From NCBI GenBank assembly GCA_017963125.1, contig JAGCUA010000030.1, positions 23,956 through 87,955 of the forward strand: a stretch of 64,000 nt of DNA, given 5' to 3'. The notes under the pieces were generated by a model. The model did not search any database and was not told the DNA's origin. It was given only the letters and a program-made list of their open reading frames with translations. How positions within the stretch are numbered: position 1 is the stretch's first letter; each line of letters starts with the position of its first letter. The position numbers and the translations under genes are program-made. The stretch comes from a bacterium (lineage in GTDB: Bacteria > UBP6 > UBA1177). Below, piece after piece: positions 8,825 through 17,932 of this stretch.

Positions 8825-10171
8825 TTATTGAACATCGATTTTTGTTTCGTACCGGCTCAGTTCCGCATCGCTTTCACCCTCTCCGGCATAAAAAATGCGG
8901 ATGCCGCAGCCGAGAGCGGCAAGTGTTTTCAGAGCCTTTTTCCTGTTTTCATCATATTTTGGAGTAAAAAAGAAAACCGTTGAAGCGCTCCGGCCTGCTT
9001 CGAACAAGGTTTCGAGGCAGTTTTCGAACTTGTTTCCCGCATAGTTCTCAGCAAGCGCCAGTTTTGCAAGAGCGTTGGAAAAACTTTTTTTCGAGCTGTC
9101 GGGAATTTCGAGACTCTCTCTCCCGACGAAAAGGATCTGCGGCAGATTTTCATCTCTCTGAAGCGCGTTTAAAAGTGAAGCCGCAGCCGAAAGAATTTTT
9201 TCAAAATCTTCGTTGTAATGCTCTTCAAAAAAGTTGTCGATGAAAATCAAAGAACCCGAATCAACCTCTTTGTAAAACTCTTTCGTCCTCAGCTGACCGC
9301 TTTTCGCGCTCGATTTCCAGTGGATGTTCCTGATCGAATCACCCGGGACGAAATCCCGCAGCGACCGAAGTTCGAAACCGCTTCCCTGCTCCTGGATTTC
9401 CCGTGTCTTCTCGTTTTTTTCATTAGCCGCTGCCCCTTCGTTTTCGGGAATTTCAAATGACTCCTTTATTTCCGGAAGGACAAGGAAACTTCCCGGATTT
9501 GTGATGATTTTTCCTTTTTTCAGAAGACCGAAAATCCCTTTGTGAAAAATGTATGCGCCCCCGAAAGCGATTTTTCCGCGTCTTTCGGGCTGAAAAGATG
9601 CATCGAAAAGGATCCCGCCGCCGGTCTTTCTGCCGGATACTGCAAACTCCCCGTATTTTCCGCCGCAGTTTTTGGAAACAAGCCACTTCCAGCGGTAGTA
9701 CCCCATCCTTTTGTCGAACGCGTTGCGTTTTTCTTCGCCCGGCTCTTTCGTCGAATTGAAAACTTCAAAATCAGGCATCGGGGAAGCCGGAACTTCACTG
9801 TAAAAAAGATTTTCAAGACTCTCCTTCCCGCTTTCCGCCCGCAGAATCACAGGATATTTAACTTCCTTTCCCTTTGAGGCACACTCCGGCAGGAACCTTT
9901 CGAACTCAAAACCGAAAGACTTGAACATTAAAGAGACCGCATCTGTCAGAAGAAGGGCTATAGATGCCGCAAAAACTACGAAAAGCATGCTGATACGGGT
10001 GTTAAGACCGAAAAAAACGAGGGCAAACGCGCACAGAACAAGAACCTGACCAGACATTGTAAACTTTCTTTCGATCCTTTCATTCAGCCTGTAAAACGCC
10101 GAATACCATTTGTAGTGCCGTCTTTTCACGATCCGCCCAATCACAAAAAACTGCCGATTATAACTATTCAT
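8825..10171 (-). CDS. DUF58 domain membrane protein
   Basis: Two hydrophobic segments lie at about residues 40-80 (VLVLCAFALVFFGL and MLFVVFAASIALLL), followed by a soluble part. The DUF58 hallmark is at about 270-300: LRDFVPGDSIRNIHWKSSAK, then LRTKEFYKE and a vWA-like strand SLIFIDNF. Members are usually encoded next to a MoxR AAA+ ATPase and a transglutaminase. Neither is adjacent here, so its partner is elsewhere. I start at ATG 10171 (MNSYNR); an in-frame GTG four codons earlier is also possible. The function of this family is unresolved, probably linked to envelope assembly or stress. Confidence 0.8.
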   Translation of the reverse strand: MNSYNRQFFVIGRIVKRRHYKWYSAFYRLNERIERKFTMSGQVLVLCAFALVFFGLNTRISMLFVVFAASIALLLTDAVSLMFKSFGFEFERFLPECASKGKEVKYPVILRAESGKESLENLFYSEVPASPMPDFEVFNSTKEPGEEKRNAFDKRMGYYRWKWLVSKNCGGKYGEFAVSGRKTGGGILFDASFQPERRGKIAFGGAYIFHKGIFGLLKKGKIITNPGSFLVLPEIKESFEIPENEGAAANEKNEKTREIQEQGSGFELRSLRDFVPGDSIRNIHWKSSAKSGQLRTKEFYKEVDSGSLIFIDNFFEEHYNEDFEKILSAAASLLNALQRDENLPQILFVGRESLEIPDSSKKSFSNALAKLALAENYAGNKFENCLETLFEAGRSASTVFFFTPKYDENRKKALKTLAALGCGIRIFYAGEGESDAELSRYETKIDVQ

Positions 10172-10268
10172 CCGAAAAATCACAGATAAATCAGAACAGT
10201 CTCCACGAATTTACTTTTTTTTTCATCCCAGTTGCTGTAAATACTGCTGGTTTTAGATTTGGTGAGCC

Positions 10269-12167
10269 ATGCCGGACAAAACAAAAATTTCAGCTTTTTT
10301 AAAAAAATTCCTTCCCCGTTTCGACCTTTTTCAGGTGCTTTCCGTCATATTTTTCACGGTTCTCAACATTATTTTTCTCGTTATCGCGTCGCAGAAGAAC
10401 GGCTTTTCGATAACCGACGCCGATATTTTGTTCCATTTCGCGGTAAAACTTCTGTTCGACGCGGCGTTTTTCCTGTTTTCCGTGCTTATGCTCAAAGCTG
10501 TGTTCAGAATCGCATTCGTTCCGGCACTCTACGTCGCGGCTAACGCAACTTTAGCCGTCGCAGACATTCTGCTTTACTACTTCGGCAACACTCTCGTCGA
10601 GCGCAGCCACTTCGCTCTGATAACACCATACAGCGTAACTTCCTTCGTTCCGTGGTACGGATTCGCCGCTATTTTTGCATTTGTTTCGGCCGTTTTCGCA
10701 GTCTCATTTTTCTGCATAAGAAAGATCCCGAAAGAGGATCTTTTCAAAAAATCGCTTTTCTGGCTCACAATTTGTATATCGTTGAATTTATTAAACATAT
10801 CGGTATCCTCGCTTTTCGACAGGGATGAGCGGTTCGACCGGGTCATAACAGGTTTCAGAAACGCTCAGATATACTACGTCACGCAGAATCAGTGGATCGA
10901 CTTTACAACAGACGTAATTTTCCCGGCTTTGGGAGAGACATTCAAAGTACTTAGCCCTGTCACCGAAAAATTCGTCGGAGACTACCGCCTTTTTTCTGAT
11001 GACTTCACCGTCACGAACGACTTTTCGCCATACAGAGAGACAATAAAAAATCTTGATCTGAACCTCGGAAAAAATGATGAAAAAACCTTTGCCGCAGGTG
11101 AATACTCAAGGATCATCTATATTTTTGCAGAATCGCTTTCGCTCGAGGCGTTACCTTGTCACAACAGCAGGATCGAAGGTGATTTTGCGAACCGCTTTTT
11201 CTGCCGCAGCGACATCAAGGCCCGAACATTCACAAATCTGACGACGAGCGGCTCACCTACTCTGCAGGGACTCACGGTAACTTTCGATTCGCACCCGAAC
11301 TACAACATTCAGGAGCCGACCGGACACATGAATTCTCTTCCGAAAATCCTTAAAAAGCATGGCTATAAGCCTGTTTTCATAAGAAGTGCTTCAAAATTCT
11401 TCGCCAACGAAAACCTTGTTTTTCAGAATATGGGATTTTCCGAAATCATCGGACGGGAAGACTTTTTTGCCGATGAAAATCTGAAGAAATATATCTACGG
11501 CTGGGGACTCGAAGACAGGATTCTTTACGAACAAGTTGCAGAATATCTTAAGAAAAACCGTAACGAGAAACTTTTCGTATCGATCCTGGGAACCGATACG
11601 CACCCGCCGGCAGGACAGATGAAATATCTTCATCTCAGCTATCCGCAGCCGCCTAAAATCGGGAATATCAGAGACCGGGCGGCGAAGCTCTGGCTCACCT
11701 CCGTCGACAGGATGGATCTCGACATCGCAGCATTCATCGACACACTCGACAAAGACGGGCTTTTCGATGATTCGACGCTAATCGTGATTTCGGCCGATCA
11801 TTCGTGCCCGCTCAACAATGTCACGGCAAAAATCCCGGGGCACCCGAGGAACAATCTCGCTAAGATGCCGCTCATTTTTCTGACGAAGCAGCCGCTTCCC
11901 GAAACCGATTTCACGACTCTGGCGAATCAGACCGACATCGCTCCGACGATACTGCACATTTTGGGCTTTGAAAAACCGGCAGGATGGTGGGGACAAAGCC
12001 TTTTTGCAGAGGAAAGAAAGGAAAAAGCGATAGGTTTCGACAAAAAATTCCTCTATTTATCAGACAAAGAATCAATGAAAACTATAAATACCGAAAAACC
12101 TGCCGATGCTTCGGAACAAGCTGTGATCGATCTGTTCAACACAGTATTTACTGAAAGAAGACCTTAG
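10269..12167 (+). CDS. LTA-synthase-like membrane sulfatase/phosphotransferase
   Basis: This 632-aa protein has about five N-terminal membrane helices (residues 15-190) and then an extracytoplasmic alkaline-phosphatase-fold domain. Metal and nucleophile features include IYIFAESLS with the acidic metal ligand, LTTSGSPTLQG with the candidate Thr nucleophile, GTDTHPP, and VISADHS near the C-end. This is the LtaS/OpgB/EptA-like architecture. In a diderm it more likely transfers phosphoglycerol or phosphoethanolamine to an envelope glycan or lipid than makes lipoteichoic acid; that is inference. It starts at ATG with GGTGAG upstream, divergent from DUF58. Its TAG stop overlaps the TAA of the convergent neighbour. 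Confidence 0.85.
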   Translation: MPDKTKISAFLKKFLPRFDLFQVLSVIFFTVLNIIFLVIASQKNGFSITDADILFHFAVKLLFDAAFFLFSVLMLKAVFRIAFVPALYVAANATLAVADILLYYFGNTLVERSHFALITPYSVTSFVPWYGFAAIFAFVSAVFAVSFFCIRKIPKEDLFKKSLFWLTICISLNLLNISVSSLFDRDERFDRVITGFRNAQIYYVTQNQWIDFTTDVIFPALGETFKVLSPVTEKFVGDYRLFSDDFTVTNDFSPYRETIKNLDLNLGKNDEKTFAAGEYSRIIYIFAESLSLEALPCHNSRIEGDFANRFFCRSDIKARTFTNLTTSGSPTLQGLTVTFDSHPNYNIQEPTGHMNSLPKILKKHGYKPVFIRSASKFFANENLVFQNMGFSEIIGREDFFADENLKKYIYGWGLEDRILYEQVAEYLKKNRNEKLFVSILGTDTHPPAGQMKYLHLSYPQPPKIGNIRDRAAKLWLTSVDRMDLDIAAFIDTLDKDGLFDDSTLIVISADHSCPLNNVTAKIPGHPRNNLAKMPLIFLTKQPLPETDFTTLANQTDIAPTILHILGFEKPAGWWGQSLFAEERKEKAIGFDKKFLYLSDKESMKTINTEKPADASEQAVIDLFNTVFTERRP

Positions 12168-14038
12168 TCTATAAAAAGAACACCGTCTTCGCACCAGGTG
12201 TAGACGATGTTGAGGACATCAACTTTCTTGAATTTTTTCTTGAGTTCGGCGAATGTAGCTTTGCCTTTAGAGCGGATATAATCGAACACTGCGAATTCTT
12301 CATTCGCAATGACTCTTGTGAAAACAGCACCGTCAATGCGGTAGACAACGCCGAAAAGCTCCTCTTTGTCAACATCGGCGGCATACTTCTTCAGGTCAAC
12401 GTATCCCGTATCGATCAGATCTTCGATATCGTATGAAAACTTATCGAAAAATGCTGAATCGTTGATGCCGAAAACCGTTGAATCGCAGATGGAATCAAGC
12501 TGATACGGCATCGTTACCCGGTCTTCACTTTCTACCATGAGCGAAGTCGTGAAGAAGTGGTTGTGCTTAAGCAGATCGGATGCGACAGGCCAGAGCTTTT
12601 TCTTCTGGAAACGGTCAAAAATGTAAGAGAAAAATTCGTGAATATAACCAAAAAGACGCGAATATTCAATCGAATCTATGTCTTCGGCAACCATATCCGG
12701 AGCCTGTTTTTTGATCCACTTGTTCCAGCGCATGATGATTTCGTGGCAAGGCATTTCGAGCCCTTTCGCAAGCATCGTGATTATCGAAACCATCCTTCCT
12801 TTGTTGTAAAGCATCTCGATTCCGTTTGAAAGTTCTTCCGCCTTTTCCATATCTTTTTTGGAGAACTGCGCACTTTCAACGGCAGTGTACGGATAGGAAC
12901 TTTCAACTATGTAGCCGAATTCCCTCATTCTGTTGTAAATTTTCGTACCGGGATACATCGAAAGACGGAGAACATTTATCGATATCGGCCAGAGGTTGAA
13001 AACCACTTCGAGATCATTAAGAAAATCTTCGTAAGACATCCTCGGGAGGCCTGCGATCACATCGATCCCGAACATAAGCGACGGATAATTCGCCATATAC
13101 CTGATGTTTGCAAGCGCTTTTTCGACATTGAACGAAGTGAGAAGATTTTCGTGAACTTTCTGATTTGCGGTCTGAAGTCCGATATTCAGGAAAACATTCA
13201 TGTCCGCGAGAGTTTCGATGTCGCTTTTCGAAAGGAGGTCCGCTCTGACCTGAATTTCAAACAGCGCGTTCGGCAGATACTCGCTTATCATGGAGAGTAT
13301 CTTGCTGAAGTGCTGATGACTCAGGTTTGCGACAGGACAGCCGATCGTGAGCTGACTAACTCCTTTTTCGGCAAAAAATTTCAGTTCTTTTTCAAGGTAT
13401 CCGAAACTATGGTAGCGCAAATTGCCGGTGTGCGAAAAATCGACGCAGAAATCGCATTTGAAAAGGCATCCGCGGGCTATTTCCCAATAAACGGTTGTTT
13501 TTTCACTTACCGGTATCATTCCGTTGAGATAAGGCGACGGAATGGTATCCAGATCAGCAAGGACATGGCTGTCACCGTAGACGAAAGAGTGGGTCTTCTT
13601 ATCCTTGAAAACTACACCCGCAGCCTTTCCGATGTTTTCCCCGTTCCGTTTAAGCATTGCCATTTCGTAAAGCGAAAGTTCAGGTTCATCCTGAATGATG
13701 AAGTCAAAATCGACCTCCTTTTTAAAGTATTCCTCAGGATTTGCGAAGGTGTCGTAGCCCCAGAGCCCTTTGAGGAACTTCATGCTGCGGCACGATTTTG
13801 ACAGTTTCAGGATATACCACGCATTCCAGTAAAGCACTCTGAAAACGACGATGTCCGCCTGCTGGTTTTCTATGATTCCGGCGGAAGTCGACATATCGTC
13901 AGTCATGTAGACATTTACTATTTCGACGCTTACTTCGTTCCACGATCTCGCTTCAACAAAGGTCTTTGCGGTAAAAACATGGTATTCCGTGTTTTTGACT
14001 ACTCTTGACTTATTGACATTGACGATGGCTATCTTCAT
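12164..14038 (-). CDS. B12-binding-type radical SAM protein
   Basis: A 624-aa protein. The N-terminal about 150 residues resemble a B12-binding Rossmann domain (MKIAIVNVNKS, then ADIVVFRVLYWN and FIIQDEPE). A radical-SAM core follows with RGCLFKCDFC (CxxxCxxC, about 190-199), NIGLQTAN and DVIAGLP. The canonical cobalamin DxHxxG motif is not obvious, so B12 binding is uncertain. The C-terminal about 200 residues are mixed and end in a small winged-helix-like stretch. Such enzymes perform methylations or rearrangements in natural-product, lipid or cofactor synthesis; the substrate is unknown. It lies 48 bases downstream of the HEAT lipoprotein gene and may share its transcript. Confidence 0.83.
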   Translation of the reverse strand: MKIAIVNVNKSRVVKNTEYHVFTAKTFVEARSWNEVSVEIVNVYMTDDMSTSAGIIENQQADIVVFRVLYWNAWYILKLSKSCRSMKFLKGLWGYDTFANPEEYFKKEVDFDFIIQDEPELSLYEMAMLKRNGENIGKAAGVVFKDKKTHSFVYGDSHVLADLDTIPSPYLNGMIPVSEKTTVYWEIARGCLFKCDFCVDFSHTGNLRYHSFGYLEKELKFFAEKGVSQLTIGCPVANLSHQHFSKILSMISEYLPNALFEIQVRADLLSKSDIETLADMNVFLNIGLQTANQKVHENLLTSFNVEKALANIRYMANYPSLMFGIDVIAGLPRMSYEDFLNDLEVVFNLWPISINVLRLSMYPGTKIYNRMREFGYIVESSYPYTAVESAQFSKKDMEKAEELSNGIEMLYNKGRMVSIITMLAKGLEMPCHEIIMRWNKWIKKQAPDMVAEDIDSIEYSRLFGYIHEFFSYIFDRFQKKKLWPVASDLLKHNHFFTTSLMVESEDRVTMPYQLDSICDSTVFGINDSAFFDKFSYDIEDLIDTGYVDLKKYAADVDKEELFGVVYRIDGAVFTRVIANEEFAVFDYIRSKGKATFAELKKKFKKVDVLNIVYTWCEDGVLFID

Positions 14039-14086
14039 TTGAAAACCTCAAATGTGAAAGAATGAACGGATACGGGGAAGAGAGAA

Positions 14087-16006
14087 TTAGTTTACAGAGC
14101 TGAGATAGCTGGATATTGCCTTGAATTCCTTCATAGCTGCTGCGTATTCGACTTTATCGCCTTCAGCTTTGAGAACTTCTTCAAGAATAGGAACAAAGCC
14201 TTTGTCTTCCGTCTTGAGAAGAGCGATCGACATAGCTTCGCGGACATAAGGCTCAGCGTGCTTCATAACAGGTTTAAGCTGTTCTTTGTAGTCGCCGAGT
14301 TTGCCGGAGTAACCGAGCATGTAAACAGCTTTTTCGACAACTGCCGGATTTTTGTCTGCAAGTTTTGCAACGTAGCATGCGTTGTCAGCTTTGCACTCTT
14401 TCGCAACATTCGCTCTGTCAACGAATCTCTTGAACATTTCGACAGTCTTGTTGGTCGAATCGTAGTTTACATCAAGTCTCGATTCCGTCTTGACTTTCTT
14501 GTCCATATCGTCTTTCGAAATTTCCTGACCTACAGGAAGTTCCTTTTTAACTTTTTCAGCCGATTTCTTTTCGACGTTTGCAACATATTTTTCGCCTTCT
14601 TCAATGATTCCCTTTGCGATTCCGATGAATCTGTCAGCCATTTCGGGATCGGAAACCATTCTTGTAAGAGCGTCAGCAGCCCAAACGGTAGCTTCGTAGA
14701 AAATGATCTTTTCGTTCATTTCGTTGTATTCGGAGACCGGTTTCTGCTTGACGACTTCTTCAAGGTAAGGAAGAGCTTTCGGGTCGCCGAGGATTGCAAG
14801 AGCTTCAGCACCTTTCATCATGATCGAAATTTCCTGGCCTCTGTCTGCAAGCTTAGCCTGAGCTTTTTCCTCTTTGGAAAGCTGACCTTTGGATTTTTTG
14901 TCGTTGGTTGCGTCTTTCGTGAACTTCTTGCTGACCATTTTGAGAAGTGTGTCGGTAGCTCTGAAGTCACCGAATTTTGCAAGCTGAACTGCAAGGTGCT
15001 CAGCAAGGAAAGGCTGTTTCTTGTCAGTTGCGAGCTGAGTTTCGAGCTCTTTGATAACCATGTCGACTGCCTGTTTCGAACGGATGTCGGCAAGAACGAT
15101 CGAAGTTTTGAGTTTGGTCGTCGTTTCGATCGAAGCGATAGTTGCCATATATTCGTCGTCTTTCGGGCATTCGCCTTTCTTTTTAGCTTCTTCGTTGCCG
15201 ATGTATTCGGGACAGAACTGTTTTGTAGCTCTTTCTTTGTTGTCGTTCTGGATCTCGTTTACTTTCGGGTTTTCGCCGTTGTAAGCCTTAATAAGCTCTT
15301 CTTCAGCCATTTTGCCGAGTTTGATGAGCGATTTTCTTGCTTCCGGGAAAAGGCTGAAACCCTGCTCTTCGTAGAAAAGAGCGGTTACGAGCGGACGGAC
15401 CGTTGAAGGATCACGCCATTCGCCGAGAAGACCTGCCGTGGTGTATTTTGTACCGAAATCTTCGATTTTCGAATCGAAAACCTTAAGGATTTCAGGAACA
15501 AGGTGCTTACTTTCATTAGGCATCTTTGCAAGAGCTTCGATTGCCGCACGCTTTGCAACAGATTCTGCTTTTTCACGCATACCTGGTGCCATAACTTCAG
15601 GAGTCTGGATCGTGAAATACTTTGCAAGTGTCGGAACTGCCGACGGCTGTTCAAGAAGACCGAAAGCCATTGCTGCGCTTTCAAGTGTTTTAAGGTTTCT
15701 TACGTTTGTCGTTGCGAGACATTTGTCAACGATTTCGCTGATTCTGTCTACCGACTGAGTGCAGCCGATTTCGCCTGCGGTAAGAACTGCGAGACCTGCT
15801 TCGGGAGTCTGGTCGAGCTTGAGGAGCTTCGAGCAGGCTTTGTCCATATTGACGATCTCACCTTTCATCTTTTTAAGACCCTGGATTGCGTAGTTTCTCG
15901 TGTCTTTCGAGTAAAGTTTTCCAAGGTACTCGTCTTCCGGATTACATGAAACAAGCATCATTGCAACCGGAATCAAAACCAAAAGCATCAAACTTTTCAA
16001 TTTCAT
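14087..16006 (-). CDS. HEAT-repeat lipoprotein
   Basis: This 639-aa protein starts with a lipoprotein signal ending in lipobox LVSC (Cys21). The mature part is a series of roughly 30-40-residue alpha-helical pairs of the PBS-lyase/HEAT type: EAGLAVLTAGEIGC, SAAMAFGLLEQPSAVPTLAKYF, GAEALAILGDPKALPYLEEV, KAVYMLGYSGKLGDY and EAMSIALLKTEDKGFVPILEEV. These form a curved scaffold used for protein-protein contact. No catalytic motif is seen. A good promoter lies about 55 bases upstream, and GAGGTTG precedes the ATG. It probably coats the periplasmic face of the outer membrane and serves as an adaptor; the partner is unknown. Confidence 0.85.
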   Translation of the reverse strand: MKLKSLMLLVLIPVAMMLVSCNPEDEYLGKLYSKDTRNYAIQGLKKMKGEIVNMDKACSKLLKLDQTPEAGLAVLTAGEIGCTQSVDRISEIVDKCLATTNVRNLKTLESAAMAFGLLEQPSAVPTLAKYFTIQTPEVMAPGMREKAESVAKRAAIEALAKMPNESKHLVPEILKVFDSKIEDFGTKYTTAGLLGEWRDPSTVRPLVTALFYEEQGFSLFPEARKSLIKLGKMAEEELIKAYNGENPKVNEIQNDNKERATKQFCPEYIGNEEAKKKGECPKDDEYMATIASIETTTKLKTSIVLADIRSKQAVDMVIKELETQLATDKKQPFLAEHLAVQLAKFGDFRATDTLLKMVSKKFTKDATNDKKSKGQLSKEEKAQAKLADRGQEISIMMKGAEALAILGDPKALPYLEEVVKQKPVSEYNEMNEKIIFYEATVWAADALTRMVSDPEMADRFIGIAKGIIEEGEKYVANVEKKSAEKVKKELPVGQEISKDDMDKKVKTESRLDVNYDSTNKTVEMFKRFVDRANVAKECKADNACYVAKLADKNPAVVEKAVYMLGYSGKLGDYKEQLKPVMKHAEPYVREAMSIALLKTEDKGFVPILEEVLKAEGDKVEYAAAMKEFKAISSYLSSVN

Positions 16007-16060
16007 AACAACCTCTTAAAAAATAATGGATTTAAAGCAACAAAAAACTCATCGGGGCGC

Positions 16061-16089
16061 ACATTAGCAAAAAAAAAGTAAAATATCAA
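16061..16089 (-). promoter_or_regulatory. Promoter of the HEAT lipoprotein gene
   Basis: Read leftward: TTGATA, 17 bases, TAATGT. The base triplet TGC directly precedes the -10, giving an extended -10 (TGCTAATGT). The start codon is about 50 bases downstream. Confidence 0.6.
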
Positions 16090-16100
16090 AAAATTTTGCC

Positions 16101-17387
16101 TTATTTTCCAAAGAAATACTCAATCGCCTTTGTCATATAGTAATGATCGGCCGTTCCGGCGGTCTCGCGGATCGAGTGCATAGCCCACATCGCGTTGCCG
16201 ACATCGACTGCTTTTATGCCGAGAGCAGCTGATGACATCGGACCGATCGTGCTGCCTGACGGGACATCTGAGCGGTTCGCAATTTTCTGGCACGGAACTT
16301 TTGCTCCTGCGCAGAGCTGTTCGAAATACGAACTTGTTTCAGCGGTCGTCGCATATCTGAAACTCGAGCTGAATTTGATGACCGGCCCTTTGTTCATTTT
16401 CGGAGCGTAAGCCGGATCGTGTTTTTCGGGGAAATTCGGATGCTGCGTGTGCGCACCGTCGGCACTGATAAGGAAACTCTTCGAAAAAGCGACGAATCTG
16501 TCGTCACGGCCTTCGGAAGTGAGAGCCACGATTCTTTCGAGGATCGTTCTGGTGAAGGATGAATCTGCCCCCATCGGAGTTCTCGAACCGATTTCTTCAT
16601 TGTCGTAGAAAGCAGCTATTGTCGTTGCCTTGCCCGGTTTTGCAGCAAGGAAAGCAGTGAGGATCGAGTGGCACATCTGAAGATTGTCGAGTCTGCCGGT
16701 CGAAATGAATTCGTCGTCGATTCCGCCGAAGCAGCCTTTCTGCAGGTCATAGACGAACAGATCAGTCTGGCCGATATTCTCGGGTTTTTCGCCGAGTTCT
16801 TTCGCGACGAGCGTTTTGAGGACGTTTTTAGCCTCGCCGTCAGCAGTAAGAACAGCCTGAAGATGGTTCTGAGGGTTGAACTCGAAGCCTTTGTTCGCTT
16901 CTCTGTTCATGTGGATCGCAAGCGACGGAACGATCGCGACCGGTCTGTCTATGTTGACGAGTTTTTCGACTTCGCCTTTTTTGGTTTTGACCATTACGCG
17001 GCCGGCAATTCCGAGATTTCTGTCAAGCCACGTGTAAACAAGCAGTCCGCCGTAGATCTCGGTCGTTACTCTGACACATCCGGCAGAAACGTTTTCTGCG
17101 TTTTCCTTCAACTTAAGAAGCGGGCTGTCGGTGTGTGCGCCGGCAATTTTGAATCCTGTGTTGACCGGAGTGTCGGTCCCGAGCCTGAAAGCGATGAGAG
17201 AGGAACTGTTTCTTCTGACGAAATAACCTTTGCCTTTCTCGAGTTTCCACGGTTTTGCTTCGTCGAGTTCGGTGAAGCCGTTTTTCGTCAAAGTGTCGGC
17301 GATATTCTGCGCTGCATGGAAAGCTGTCGGAGATTTATCAATAAAATCGATAAGTTCTCTGCCAAGCTGTTTGATTTCCTTCTTCAT
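16101..17387 (-). CDS. apeB: M18 family aminopeptidase
   Basis: This 428-aa metallopeptidase has the M18 motifs in order: AHTDSPLLKLK (zinc His/Asp, about 91-101), the bridging Asp of GGIDDEFISTGRLDN, FYDNEEIGS (catalytic Glu pair), SADGAHTQHPNFPEKHD, and a C-terminal AMHSIRETAGTADHYYM with the final zinc His. The family makes large tetrahedral complexes that remove N-terminal, often acidic or aliphatic, residues in the cytosol. I use ATG 17387, which has AGGAG eight bases upstream; an in-frame TTG two codons earlier is closer to that site and less likely. It is transcribed alone. Confidence 0.94.
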   Translation of the reverse strand: MKKEIKQLGRELIDFIDKSPTAFHAAQNIADTLTKNGFTELDEAKPWKLEKGKGYFVRRNSSSLIAFRLGTDTPVNTGFKIAGAHTDSPLLKLKENAENVSAGCVRVTTEIYGGLLVYTWLDRNLGIAGRVMVKTKKGEVEKLVNIDRPVAIVPSLAIHMNREANKGFEFNPQNHLQAVLTADGEAKNVLKTLVAKELGEKPENIGQTDLFVYDLQKGCFGGIDDEFISTGRLDNLQMCHSILTAFLAAKPGKATTIAAFYDNEEIGSRTPMGADSSFTRTILERIVALTSEGRDDRFVAFSKSFLISADGAHTQHPNFPEKHDPAYAPKMNKGPVIKFSSSFRYATTAETSSYFEQLCAGAKVPCQKIANRSDVPSGSTIGPMSSAALGIKAVDVGNAMWAMHSIRETAGTADHYYMTKAIEYFFGK

Positions 17388-17439
17388 TTGCAAACTCCTT
17401 TTAATAGTTTTTACAATAACAAAAAATCAAAAACGCGGC

Positions 17440-17448
17440 ATCTTAGCA
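17440..17448 (-). promoter_or_regulatory. Extended -10 of the M18 peptidase gene
   Basis: Read leftward: TGCTAAGAT, an extended -10 with TAAGAT as the hexamer. The -35 region is weak. It is about 53 bases upstream of the ATG. The interval to 17578 also holds an A/T-rich stretch with nothing else I recognise. Confidence 0.45.
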
Positions 17449-17578
17449 TAAAACACAAAAAAAGCAGAAAAAAATCCCGCAATTTTTTTTGTCTTTCAGT
17501 TTCGGTACAAGCAAAGTTGATTTTGCAGCGAAACCAGCACGGAATCAGCCGGAGAAAACATTGTAATCGCTTTTAAAC

Positions 17579-17606
17579 TTGACATCGGAACTTTTCTGAA
17601 TATATT
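17579..17606 (+). promoter_or_regulatory. Promoter of rpsT-hutI
   Basis: A consensus TTGACA, 16 bases, TATATT. It predicts a transcript start near 17613, about 44 bases before the rpsT TTG. It is one of the strongest-looking promoters in the window, as expected for a ribosomal protein. Confidence 0.8.
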
Positions 17607-17656
17607 ACGGCGGTTTTTGGTTCCGTGAGACTTTAAGTTTATAAATGGAGGATAAT

Positions 17657-17929
17657 TTGGCTCACCACAGATCGGCAAAAAAAAGAATTAGAACAAGTGA
17701 AAAAAGAAGACTTTACAACCGTTCTATCAAATCAAGAGTAAAAACTTTCTCGCACTACTTCGAAGCAGCAGCTGAGACGGCTGAGAACCGCGAAGATGCA
17801 GTCGCAAAACTTAATACGGCAATAAGCGAAATCCAGAAAGCTGCAAGCAAAGGCGTTCTTCACAAAAACACCGCTGCAAGAAAGGTCGCAAGACTTGCAC
17901 GCCAGTTCAACAGAACTTTCTCAAAATAA
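17657..17929 (+). CDS. rpsT: 30S ribosomal protein S20
   Basis: A 90-aa basic, all-helical protein beginning LAHHRSAKKRIRTSEKRR, the S20 signature (compare MANHKSAEKRIRQ in other bacteria), with HKNTAARKVARLARQFN at the end. The start is TTG 17657, giving MAHHRS. The in-frame ATG at 17645 overlaps the GGAGG ribosome-binding site six bases before the TTG and is therefore not used. S20 binds 16S rRNA early in 30S assembly. The TTG start agrees with rpsT of other bacteria, where a poor start codon takes part in autoregulation. hutI follows after only 3 bases. Confidence 0.97.
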   Translation: MAHHRSAKKRIRTSEKRRLYNRSIKSRVKTFSHYFEAAAETAENREDAVAKLNTAISEIQKAASKGVLHKNTAARKVARLARQFNRTFSK

Positions 17930-17932
17930 GTT

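Noticed and set aside
10269..12167. Lipoteichoic acid synthase in the strict sense
   Set aside because: The fold fits, but the rest of the window indicates an outer membrane, so another phospho-transfer in the envelope is more likely.
17645..17656. rpsT start at ATG 17645
   Set aside because: That ATG overlaps the GGAGG ribosome-binding site; the TTG at 17657 gives the conserved S20 N-terminus.
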